Of a stretch of DNA of 64,000 bases, positions 17,368 through 26,533 are shown piece after piece (positions within the stretch are counted from its first letter, which is position 1; every line of letters begins with the position of its first letter). A program made the position numbers and the translations under genes. The DNA is taken from assembly GCA_050179115.1 (NCBI GenBank), contig JBFXFL010000005.1:28396-92395 (forward strand), read 5' to 3'. The DNA is from JAGPUQ01 sp050179115 (GTDB taxonomy: Bacteria > Pseudomonadota > Gammaproteobacteria > Pseudomonadales > Porticoccaceae). Below the pieces are notes generated by a model. It worked only from the letters and a program-made list of their open reading frames with translations, searched no databases and was not told the origin of the DNA.

Positions 17368-17921
17368 TGCATACCCAGGCGCGCCCATTGCTGCCCACCG
17401 CTCCCCTGTCGACGGTACCGGGATACCGGCAGCGGGGTTTGGTGCTGCCGTTGGCACTGATTCTGCTTGTGGTGCTGACACTGGCCGGGGTCGGCGCGGC
17501 CCGGGTCAATATCCTGCAGGAGCGCATGGTGGGGGCCACCTACAACCGGCAACTCGCGTTCCAGGCTGCCGAGGCCGCGCTTCGCGAAGGAGAGCGTTTC
17601 CTGCAGCAGGCGCTGCTACCGGCGTTCAACGGCAGCGGTGGCCTCTACCTGGCGCCGCTGCCGAGCGCGGCCCGTGTCTGGGACGGCTGGAGCGCGAGCG
17701 ACTGGACCAGCAATGGCATCACCTACGGCGGCGGCCTCAGCGAAGTGGCCGCCCAGCCCGTGTACGTCATCGAGGAGCTCGCCCGCACGCCCGGCAGCGG
17801 CGGCAGCCTGGGGGCGGGCCAGCCGCAGCCGGAAACCGTTTATTACCGTATCACCGCCCGCGCCGTGGGCGGCAACCTCAACAGCGTGGTACTGCTGCAA
17901 TCCATCTATAGGAGGGAATGA
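17364..17921 (+). CDS. pilX: Type IV pilus assembly protein PilX
   Basis: PilX is a minor pilin whose loss reduces surface piliation. The 185-residue protein has the PilX-type N-terminal helix (QRGLVLPLALILLVVLTLAG, without Glu at +5, as often in PilX) and the family motif NILQERMVGATYNRQLAFQ leading to AAEAALREGE. The ATG at 17364 overlaps the pilW TGA; the frame is open upstream inside pilW, but only the part after 17364 resembles PilX. Its own stop overlaps the pilY1 start by four bases. Confidence 0.92.
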   Translation: MMHTQARPLLPTAPLSTVPGYRQRGLVLPLALILLVVLTLAGVGAARVNILQERMVGATYNRQLAFQAAEAALREGERFLQQALLPAFNGSGGLYLAPLPSAARVWDGWSASDWTSNGITYGGGLSEVAAQPVYVIEELARTPGSGGSLGAGQPQPETVYYRITARAVGGNLNSVVLLQSIYRRE

Positions 17922-20900
17922 CCATGGCCATTCAGTGGAAGGCACTGGGCCAGTTGGACCAATGGCGGAACCGTGCGCCGTCCTGGGTGCTCGCGGCCAT
18001 GGCATTTGCCCTGGCGGCATTTGCGATGCCCGGGCGGGCGGCGTTCGATATCTATCAGCTGCCCATGTTCTCCTCGGGCACGGTGACGCCCAATGTGATG
18101 CTGCTGATCGATAACTCGGGCAGCATGAACAACATCATCTGGGCCGACGGCTTCGACCCCGCCACGGACTATCCGGACTGGAGCATCGACTGGAGTCCGA
18201 CCAACGGCAACGTCCATCTCTCCAACCTTTCGACTTCGGACTGCAGCAGCAGCCGCTATCGCGGCCGCCAGGGCGGCACGAGCAGCGGCACGCTCAAATG
18301 TCTGCGCCTGCCCGATCCCGTGGGCGGCGAAAACACGCGCTATGACGGCAATTACCTCAACTATCTGTTCGAGACCTATCCCCACAACACCGACCTACGG
18401 GGCGGCGTCATTCCCGATGAGACCCGGATGCAGGTCGCCAAGCAGGTGGCCACGGATCTGGTCAGCACCGTTACCGGGGTAAGGTTCGGAGTCAGTAGAT
18501 ACAATACCGACGGGTCCGACAACGGCGCCCAGGTCCGGCAGGCCTGCGACGACATGTCTTCGTCGCACCTGAGCGGTCTCACCAGCGCGATCAACGGCAT
18601 AAGTGCGTCCACGAACACGCCGCTGGCCGAGGCCTATTACGAACTGACCCGCTATTTCCGCGGCATGTCGAGCTACCGTCCCACCGGCACCACCTACACC
18701 AGCCCGGTGCAGTATCGCTGCCAGGACAACTACATCATCGCCGTCACCGACGGCTACCCGACTTACGACACCAAGTTTCCGACCAACGACCCTGCGGATC
18801 AGGCGGACAGCACGCGCGATCTGCCCAACTGGGACAACCTGGCACCGCCCACCAGCGCAGGGACTTACCCGATATTTCCCCAGTATTCCGACGGCTTTCA
18901 GCCCAGCGGTTCCGAGGCCACCGAAGGTTATTCGCTGTACCTGGACGATATCGCCAAGTTTGCCTTTGATCTGGATATCCGCTCGACGGGGCTGGACCTG
19001 GATGGCGAACCCTGGGGCAGCCTGAGCGACCCGCCGCCGCTCGCCGGCGAGCCCGATTTCCGCCAGCAGAACATCTTCACCTACACCGTGGGTTTCGCCA
19101 CCGCCAACCAGATGCTGGAGGATGCCGCGGAATATGGCGAAGGCCAATTTTTCGTAGCCAGTAACGCCGCGGAACTGGCGGCTGCGCTGCAGGAGGCGGT
19201 GCTCGATATCCAGACCAAGGCCAGCGCCGCGGCTTCGGTGGCGCTCAACTCCACCCGGCTCGATACCAATCTGCTGATCTATCAGGCGCGCTTCGAGGGC
19301 GAGGACTGGAGCGGAGACCTCAAGGCCATCGACGTCAACAACGACGGCAGTGTGGGCAGCGAGATCTGGAACGCGCAGTCCCGCATGCCGGCCGCCGGCG
19401 CGCGGACGATCCTTTCCAGCAACTCCACCACCCGTGCCGGTATCCCCTTCGCATGGAACCAGTTGACTACGCCCCAGAAGAACATCCTGGGCACGGCGAC
19501 CATCTGGACGGATCCCGGGTATTGTCGCTTTCGGAGTTGCAGTCAGCCCTCTGCGCTGGCCAACTGTTCCAAGTGCGGCCAGGTGATCACCGGCAATGGC
19601 AACGATATCCTCGATTACCTCCGCGGCGATCAAAGCGAGGAGGAACAGAATGGCGGCGATTTCCGCGACCGCTCGGTGATATTGGGCGATATCGTCAACT
19701 CCGATCCCCAGTTCGTCGGCCAGCAGGATTTCGGCTATCAGCTGCTGCCCGGCACGGAAGGGTCGAGCTATCTCACCTTCCGCGCCGGCTCCGGCTATCA
19801 GAACCGCCCGCCCATGGTTTATGTGGGCGCCAACGACGGCATGCTGCACGGCTTTCAGGCCAGCGAGTCCGGTGCCAATGCCGGTGTCGAGAAGGTGGCC
19901 TATGTGCCGCTGGCGAGTTATCAGCATATCTCCAAGCTGGCCGATCCCGATTACAGCCACAGGTTTTTCGTCGACGGTACCGCCGGGTTCGGCGACGCCT
20001 ACATCAACACCGGCAGCGGTAATGCCTGGCACACGGTGCTGGTCGGCACCATGGCCGGCGGTGGCCGCGGCGTGTTCGCACTGGACATCACCGACCCCGA
20101 CAACTTTGGTGCCGGCAAGGTGCTCTGGGATCGGGCGGTCTTCAGCGATCCCGACCTGAGCCTCAACGATGAAGCTGATCTGGGCTACACCTATGGCCAG
20201 CCGAGCGTGGTGCGCATGCACAACGGCAAGTGGGCGGCGGTGCTCGGCAACGGCTACAACAGCACTAACAATCGTGCCGTGCTGTTGATCCTCGATCTGG
20301 TAACCGGTGCGGTGATGCGCAAGATCGACACGGGAGTGGGCACTGCCAGCCAGCCGAACGGGTTGTCGACGCCCATTCCCGTCGATGTGGACGGCGACCG
20401 CATCACCGACGCCATCTACGCCGGCGATATGCGCGGTAACCTGTGGAAATTCGATGTGAGCGGCAGCAGTGTCGCCTCCTGGACGGTGGCCTACTCGGGC
20501 ACGCCCCTGTTTGTGGCCACGGATCCGAGCGGGGTCCGGCAACCCATCACCGCGCGGCCGGAGGTCACCAAACACCCGGTCTCCGGGGTAGTGGTCCTGT
20601 TCGGCACCGGCAAGTACTTCGAGGAGGTGGACCGGCGGATCGTCACCCCCGCGCAGACCCAGACGTTCTATGGCGTCTATGACGACGGTGCGGCAGTCAC
20701 GGGTTCGCGCAGTGCTTTACTCCAGCAGAGTGTGATTGCGGAACTCCCCTCCACCGATCCCGGTAACCCTTCCGCCGGAACGGCCAACCCGGTCGATGTG
20801 CGCGTCACCACTTTGCTGTCCCCTTCGGCGACACAGAAGGGTTGGTTTCTCGACTTGCCCACGGTCGGCGAAAGACAGGTCAGCCGGCCGATCGTGCGCG

Positions 20901-21262
20901 ATCAGCGGGTGATCTTTACCACGGTAATCCCGAATGACAGCGCCTGCCTGATCGGCGGCACCAGCTGGCTGATGGAGATGGATTCGGTCACCGGGTCGCG
21001 GCTGCCGTTCTCGCCCTTCGACCTCAATGACGACAACCAGTTTACCGCGGCCGACTATGTCGAGGTCACCGTCGCCGGCGAGGTGATCCGGGTGCCGGTG
21101 AGCGGCAAGAAATCGAATGAAGGGATCATCAAGACACCGGGTATCGTCGGCGCCGGTGATCTGGAGTACAAGTACACCAGTGGTACCAGCGGCGTGATCG
21201 AGGTGACCGTGGAGCCCGGCAACACCGGCAGCGGCCGCCAGTCCTGGCGCCAGCTGCAATAG
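17918..21262 (+). CDS. pilY1: Type IV pilus tip adhesin / mechanosensor PilY1
   Basis: PilY1 is the large tip-associated protein that supports pilus extension, adhesion and surface sensing. A signal peptide covers about residues 1-42 (AFAMPGRAA then FDIYQL). A von Willebrand A domain follows, with the MIDAS sequence DNSGSM at residues 65-70 and TDGYP further on. The C-terminal half is the conserved PilY1 beta-propeller (VYVGANDGMLHGFQ, GVFALDITDP, GNGYNS, RGNLWKFDVSG) with the calcium loop DVDGDRITD at 823-831. The 1,114-residue length is normal. There are paired cysteines (SCSQPSALANCSKCG). It is coupled to pilX by an ATGA overlap. Confidence 0.96.
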   Translation: MTMAIQWKALGQLDQWRNRAPSWVLAAMAFALAAFAMPGRAAFDIYQLPMFSSGTVTPNVMLLIDNSGSMNNIIWADGFDPATDYPDWSIDWSPTNGNVHLSNLSTSDCSSSRYRGRQGGTSSGTLKCLRLPDPVGGENTRYDGNYLNYLFETYPHNTDLRGGVIPDETRMQVAKQVATDLVSTVTGVRFGVSRYNTDGSDNGAQVRQACDDMSSSHLSGLTSAINGISASTNTPLAEAYYELTRYFRGMSSYRPTGTTYTSPVQYRCQDNYIIAVTDGYPTYDTKFPTNDPADQADSTRDLPNWDNLAPPTSAGTYPIFPQYSDGFQPSGSEATEGYSLYLDDIAKFAFDLDIRSTGLDLDGEPWGSLSDPPPLAGEPDFRQQNIFTYTVGFATANQMLEDAAEYGEGQFFVASNAAELAAALQEAVLDIQTKASAAASVALNSTRLDTNLLIYQARFEGEDWSGDLKAIDVNNDGSVGSEIWNAQSRMPAAGARTILSSNSTTRAGIPFAWNQLTTPQKNILGTATIWTDPGYCRFRSCSQPSALANCSKCGQVITGNGNDILDYLRGDQSEEEQNGGDFRDRSVILGDIVNSDPQFVGQQDFGYQLLPGTEGSSYLTFRAGSGYQNRPPMVYVGANDGMLHGFQASESGANAGVEKVAYVPLASYQHISKLADPDYSHRFFVDGTAGFGDAYINTGSGNAWHTVLVGTMAGGGRGVFALDITDPDNFGAGKVLWDRAVFSDPDLSLNDEADLGYTYGQPSVVRMHNGKWAAVLGNGYNSTNNRAVLLILDLVTGAVMRKIDTGVGTASQPNGLSTPIPVDVDGDRITDAIYAGDMRGNLWKFDVSGSSVASWTVAYSGTPLFVATDPSGVRQPITARPEVTKHPVSGVVVLFGTGKYFEEVDRRIVTPAQTQTFYGVYDDGAAVTGSRSALLQQSVIAELPSTDPGNPSAGTANPVDVRVTTLLSPSATQKGWFLDLPTVGERQVSRPIVRDQRVIFTTVIPNDSACLIGGTSWLMEMDSVTGSRLPFSPFDLNDDNQFTAADYVEVTVAGEVIRVPVSGKKSNEGIIKTPGIVGAGDLEYKYTSGTSGVIEVTVEPGNTGSGRQSWRQLQ

Positions 21263-21288
21263 CCCGGCCAAGCAGAGGAGACCTAGAC

Positions 21289-21609
21289 ATGATGAAGCCA
21301 AAGACGCGCGTCCGCCGCCCCTTGCACAGGGTATTGGCTCTTGTTCTCAGCCTGGCGGTGGCGGATGCCCTGGCGGGAGATAATGGCCGCCACGGGGGCG
21401 TGGTTCGGTCCTACGACGTGGCTACCGGAACTCTGCTGGTCGATGGCCGCCAAGCGCATGTCGGCCCCGCAACCAAACTGCTGGGGTACGGCGGAGAACG
21501 AATCTCGGCGGCCGACCTGAAACCCGGGATGTCGGTCGGCTACGAAGTCGGCCCCGCTGGTCCCGAGGGTATCCCCGAGATCCGGGTGCTCGAATTGCGG
21601 GCCAACTGA
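21289..21609 (+). CDS. pilY2: Small secreted protein, PilY2-like
   Basis: A 106-residue protein with a signal peptide (basic RRPLHR, then VLALVLSLAVADALAG). The mature part is one small beta-rich domain (GGVVRSYDVATGTLLVDG, PATKLLGYGGERISAADL, KPGMSVGYEV). Its position between pilY1 and pilE is exactly that of pilY2 in Pseudomonas aeruginosa, where PilY2 has a modest accessory role in twitching. The name rests mainly on position and size. AGGAG lies eleven bases before the ATG at 21289; a second ATG follows directly. Confidence 0.68.
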   Translation: MMKPKTRVRRPLHRVLALVLSLAVADALAGDNGRHGGVVRSYDVATGTLLVDGRQAHVGPATKLLGYGGERISAADLKPGMSVGYEVGPAGPEGIPEIRVLELRAN

Positions 21610-21645
21610 AATGGCCGTGGCGGCTGGACTGACGGGTGGGGTGCG

Positions 21646-22068
21646 ATGACAAGAGCGGTGCATGTCCGGTCGCGGAACGCCGGGTTTTCCCTCATCGAGC
21701 TGATGGTGGTGGTGGCTATCGTGGCGATTCTGGTGGCGGCCGCCTACCCGAGCTATACCGATTCGGTGCGACGCAGCAACCGCTCCGATGCGCGCGCCAC
21801 CCTACTGCAGATCGCACAGAACCTGGAACGCTATTACACGGAAAACAATGCCTACACCGGGGCCACTCTGAACACTGCCGCTGCCACCGATGTCTGGCCC
21901 ACCGCGACCTCCATGGAGGGCCGTTTCACGATCTCGTTCTCGGTGGCTCCCTCGGCGACTGCCTATACGCTGCGGGCGGTGGCCAACGGGCCGCAGGCCA
22001 ACGACAGCGAATGTGCCACCATGACGCTGTCCCATCTGGGAGTGAGGGCGCCAGCAGCCTGCTGGTAG
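21646..22068 (+). CDS. pilE: Type IV pilus minor pilin PilE
   Basis: PilE is the last minor pilin of the tip complex. The class III leader MTRAVHVRSRNAG is followed by FSLIELMVVVAIVAILVAAA with Glu at +5, and PSYTDSVRRSNRSDARATLL is typical of PilE. The two cysteines near the C-terminus (DSECATMTL and PAACW) form the usual pilin disulfide loop. The 140-residue length is normal. It closes the operon; a hairpin about 90 bases downstream could terminate it. Confidence 0.93.
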   Translation: MTRAVHVRSRNAGFSLIELMVVVAIVAILVAAAYPSYTDSVRRSNRSDARATLLQIAQNLERYYTENNAYTGATLNTAAATDVWPTATSMEGRFTISFSVAPSATAYTLRAVANGPQANDSECATMTLSHLGVRAPAACW

Positions 22069-22155
22069 ATGGGCAGAAACTGCCTTGAGCCTATTGCGGT
22101 CAACCAATCCGAGCAGGTCGCAACGCGGCGCCATGGTGGGCTATGTCACAGCCGC

Positions 22156-22178
22156 ACCCGAGGACCCTGGTCTCGGGT
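22156..22178 (+). terminator. Hairpin after the minor pilin operon
   Basis: ACCCGAG(G)ACC pairs with GGTCTCGGGT across a two-base loop, a ten-pair stem with one bulge, followed by TGTTGTG. The T-tract is weak, so this is a possible but not canonical intrinsic terminator for the transcript that ends with pilE. Confidence 0.45.
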
Positions 22179-22277
22179 TGTTGTGAAACCGCCCGTGCTG
22201 TGCGTACCCGGCCTGCGGGTGCTACGACTCCGCTGGGAATGGGTCTGCCGGATGCGCCACGACGCGGCGGCCGGGCT

Positions 22278-22377
22278 TCAGTCGATGCCCAACTTCTTCA
22301 GCTTGTAGCGGATCTGGCGAAAGCTGAGTCCCAGCCGTTCGGCGGCCAGGGTCTTGTTCCAGCGCGCGGCGAGCAAG
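22278..22377 (-). pseudogene. Copied 3' end of pilR (about 100 bp)
   Basis: This stretch matches 23417-23516, the last 33 codons of the intact pilR, with about four mismatches in 100 bases. It encodes the C-terminal helix-turn-helix end (RLGLSFRQIRYKLKKLGID) and the stop codon, then breaks off at GAGCAAG into unrelated sequence. It has no promoter or start and cannot make a regulator. It marks a duplication or a recombination breakpoint at the pilR end. Confidence 0.88.
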
Positions 22378-22379
22378 CC

Positions 22380-22526
22380 GCTCAGGCAGAGCACAAGCGC
22401 ACACTGATTGCCCGTCTCGCCGAACTCACCGGGCGGCCCGTCGATCTTCTGGACTTGCGCACCGCCGGGGTTCTGGTGACACGCGAAGCGCTGACCAGGG
22501 GGCGGCGCCGCGCATGGATCGGCTGA
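22380..22526 (+). pseudogene. Remnant of an MntA-type adenylyltransferase antitoxin gene
   Basis: The plus-strand frame encodes HKRTLIARLAELTGRPVDLL, then DLRTAGVLVTREALTRGRR and AWIG, ending in TGA. The GRPVDLLDLRTA core is the distal part of MntA-family nucleotidyltransferases, the antitoxins of HepT. The GSxxxG...DLD catalytic half is missing. The jump from LTRGR to RRAWIG suggests an internal deletion as well. The upstream part of the frame is the copied pilR end. This is recognised from memory of the family only. Confidence 0.55.
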
Positions 22527-22606
22527 TTATTGGCGGAAAGTACCGGCGGAAAAAAATCGAGGCGCTGACACGCTGTGTCGCTCGATCCCGAGTTTTTTTC
22601 AGACTC
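22514..22606 (+). pseudogene. Remnant of a HepT-type (HEPN) toxin gene, 5' end only
   Basis: An ATG at 22514, overlapping the end of the mntA remnant as in intact mntA-hepT pairs, starts MDRLIIGGKYRRKKIEALT then RCVARSR. HepT proteins commonly begin with a similar IxxKIEALxRCxxRI segment. The reading is lost where a palindromic repeat (22607-22635) begins, and the HEPN catalytic motif RX4-6H is absent. It is non-functional. Confidence 0.5.
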
Positions 22607-22635
22607 GTAGGGCGGATAAGCGCAGCGCATCCGCC
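22607..22635. repeat. Dispersed palindromic repeat (GTAGGGYGGATAAGC family)
   Basis: The 29-bp unit GTAGGGCGGATAAGCGCAGC + GCATCCGCC folds into a stem (GGCGGAT/ATCCGCC with AAGCGC/GCGCAT inside). The same family occurs at 23137-23164, at 23364-23391 (a scaffold duplicate), at 28187-28217, 28277-28315, 28341-28371 and 35754-35782, and inside every unit of the tandem array. Here it interrupts the hepT remnant. Confidence 0.85.
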
Positions 22636-22692
22636 ATTCCCCCGGGTGCCCCCGGCTGTCAAGCGGCGGGGTTAGCCCACCGGGGGCTATTG

Positions 22693-23133
22693 TTGGTGGA
22701 TGCGCCTGCGGCTTATCCACCCTACGTCGGTGACTCGCGGGCGCTTGGCCGCGCTTGCCGACCGGGGAATATCTGGTGGATGCGCCCGCGGCTTATCCAC
22801 CCTACATTGGTGACTCGCGGGCGCTTGGCCGCGCTTGCCGACCGGGGAATATCTGGTGGATGCGCCCGCGGCTTATCCACCCTACGTCGGTGACTCGTGG
22901 GCGCTTGGCCGCGCTTGCCGACCGGGGAATATCTGGTGGATGCGCCTGCGGCTTATCCACCCTACGTCGGTGACTCGTGGGCGCTTGGCCGCGCTTGCCG
23001 ACCGGGGAATATCTGGTGGATGCGCCCGCGGTTTATCCACCCTACGTCGGTGACTCGTGGGCGCTTGGCCGCGCTTGCCGACCGGGGAATATCTGGTGGA
23101 TGCGCCCGCGGCTTATCCGCCCTACGTCTGTAA
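22693..23133 (+). repeat. 80-bp tandem repeat array, about 5.5 units
   Basis: Units start at about 22693, 22773, 22853, 22933, 23013 and 23093 with an exact 80-base period. Each has GGTGGATGCGCCYGCGGCTT + ATCCACCCTAC, which is the dispersed palindrome, followed by a constant spacer with GACTCGYGGGCGCTTGGC and CGACCGGGGAATAT. Units differ by only one to three bases. All three frames are open across it, but the repetitive peptide (WWMRPRLIHPT...) is not a believable protein. It is not CRISPR-like, because the whole unit repeats. Confidence 0.9.
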
Positions 23134-23415
23134 CTCGTAGGGCGGATAAGCGCAGCGCATCCGCATTTCCTCGGGGTGTCCCCGGAGGTCAGTCGATGCC
23201 CAGCTTCTTCAGTTTGTAGCGGATCTGGCGAAAGCTGAGCCCCAGTNNNNNNNNNNNNNNNNNNNNNNNNNNNNNNNNNNNNNNNNNNNNNNNNNNNNNN
23301 NNNNNNNNNNNNNNNNNNNNNNNNNNNNNNNNNNNNNNNNNNNNNNCCCTACGTCTGTAACTCGTAGGGCGGATAAGCGCAGCGCATCCGCATTTCCTCG
23401 GGGTGTCCCCGGAGG

Positions 23416-24807
<1,392 letters not shown>

Positions 24808-24809
24808 GA

Positions 24810-26453
24810 TCAGGTCTCGGTGGTGCGTGGGCGCTGGTCGAGCATGCGACCGGGATGCGCGAAGCCGATCCGGAAGCAGGCCCCGGTGGCGGGGCCGCCC
24901 TGGGACGGGGGCCGATACTCGAGGGTGGCCCGATTCATTGCGCAGAGTTCGCGGGAAATATACAGGCCGAGACCGGTTCCGGTACGCGACGTGGTGAAAA
25001 ACGGCTCGAACAGCCGCTGCTGCGCGACGGCGCCGATGCCCGCGCCGCGGTCGCGCACATCCAGCCAGGGGCGACCGCTGGCGGCGTCCGTGCCCAGTTC
25101 CAGGGTCGCCCGGCGCTCGCCACTGTGCGCCTCGCTGTGGCGCAGGGCATTGTCGAGCAGGTTGGCCAGCACCTGGGTGAGTTGTGATGGGTCGAATTCG
25201 ACGAGCAGTGGGGAACCACGGGTATCGGCCTCTATCGCGGCGGACGGTTCGGGGCGCTGGGTGAACTCGGCGAGAAATTTTTGCAACCAGTTCTTGAGGT
25301 CGAAGCGCACGAGCTCGGCGGGTTTCTGACGGGACAACTGGAGCACGTTTTCGACGATCTGATTCAGGCGTTCGGAATGCCGGACGATGATCTCCGCCAG
25401 CTGCTGTACCGAAGCGTTGGCCGCGCCCCGCTCGCCGAGCAGCTGGGCGGCGTGGCTGATGGCGCCCAGGGGATTGCGGATTTCATGGGCGATACCGGCC
25501 GTGAGCCCGCCCAGGGACGCGAGCTTGAGCTGTTGCGCGCGCTGGGCGCTGGCGCGGTTGTCTTCCAGAAAAATCAGCGTGCGCCGGCTGTCGCGCTGGT
25601 CCAGGGAGGCGAAGCTCGCCTGGATTTCGGTGCCGCCGGCGGCGAAGGTCGGCGATTGCAGCCAGGGATAACTTTGCCAGCGCTGAAACTGTTTCAGCAA
25701 TGGCGGGCAGACGCCGAGAAACTGGCGCAGCGCAAGCGGCCGCTGCGGCTGATGACCGCCGAGCAGACCGACCGCCGCGGCGTTGATCAGTTCGATGCGC
25801 CCGCTCTGATCCACCACCACAATGCCGGTCAGCATGCGCTGGATGATCAGTTCATTGAGCTGTTGCAGTTGTGCGGCGGCGCTGGCTTGTACCGCCTCGC
25901 GTTGCTGGGCGCTGAGCAGGCGGCTGTTGGCGCGCTGCACACTGATGGCGGTGGCGAACAGCAGCAGGCCCAGCAGGCCCGCCGCGACCGGACCGGATTC
26001 GCCGTTCCGGGTCAGGGCGACGGCGACTTCCTGGCCGAGCACAGCGAGGCTGGCGATGGCGGCGAGCAGCAACGCCAGACGCGCGCCAAAAGCGGCACCG
26101 CCGCAGGCGACCGTGATCAGGAGTGGCACACCAAAGCCGCTCGCGACGCCGCCGCTGGCAAGGGTAAGCGCCGCTATGCAACCGATATCCACCACCAGAT
26201 GGACGAACAGAATGCTGGGGCGGAGCGCGAAGCGACGCCAGAGGGCGTGCGTCAGAAACACGGCGGAAGTGGCAATGAAGGCGTAGATGGCGCCGGACTG
26301 GATCAGTGGTTGGGTGGCGGCGAACAGGCCGTGCGAGGCGCCGCTGAGCAGGATCGCCAGAAACAACAGGGAGAACATCACCCGGTAGAAGGCGTACACC
26401 CGCACCGCGCCAACGGCCTCGCTGCTGTTGTCCGCGGTGCGGTCCGTGGTCAT
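24810..26453 (-). CDS. pilS: Sensor histidine kinase PilS
   Basis: PilS is the membrane sensor partner of PilR. The first 200 residues hold about six hydrophobic helices (VMFSLLFLAILLSG, AIYAFIATSAVFL, LALLLAAIASLAVLG, AAGLLGLLLFATAIS), as in PilS. A PAS-like domain follows (RMLTGIVVVDQSGRIELINA). The kinase core has the H-box GLTAGIAHEIRNPLGAISHA with the phosphorylated His, the N-box LLDNALRHSEA, and the G-boxes DVRDRGAGIG and GTGLGLYISREL. The 547-residue length is normal. It is divergent from nadE across 80 bases and coupled to pilR downstream. Confidence 0.94.
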   Translation of the reverse strand: MTTDRTADNSSEAVGAVRVYAFYRVMFSLLFLAILLSGASHGLFAATQPLIQSGAIYAFIATSAVFLTHALWRRFALRPSILFVHLVVDIGCIAALTLASGGVASGFGVPLLITVACGGAAFGARLALLLAAIASLAVLGQEVAVALTRNGESGPVAAGLLGLLLFATAISVQRANSRLLSAQQREAVQASAAAQLQQLNELIIQRMLTGIVVVDQSGRIELINAAAVGLLGGHQPQRPLALRQFLGVCPPLLKQFQRWQSYPWLQSPTFAAGGTEIQASFASLDQRDSRRTLIFLEDNRASAQRAQQLKLASLGGLTAGIAHEIRNPLGAISHAAQLLGERGAANASVQQLAEIIVRHSERLNQIVENVLQLSRQKPAELVRFDLKNWLQKFLAEFTQRPEPSAAIEADTRGSPLLVEFDPSQLTQVLANLLDNALRHSEAHSGERRATLELGTDAASGRPWLDVRDRGAGIGAVAQQRLFEPFFTTSRTGTGLGLYISRELCAMNRATLEYRPPSQGGPATGACFRIGFAHPGRMLDQRPRTTET

Positions 26454-26533
26454 GGCCTCCGGCCGGTGGGTTTTTGCTCGCGCCGGGATTTTAGCCGAAA
26501 ATGCCGCACCCCAGCGAAATCAGGCGCCATACC

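Noticed and set aside
22690..23219. A CRISPR array or coding repeat protein in the 80-bp tandem region
   Set aside because: The entire 80-base unit repeats, with no unique spacers and no cas genes, and the open frames exist only because 80 x 3 gives a long low-complexity reading.
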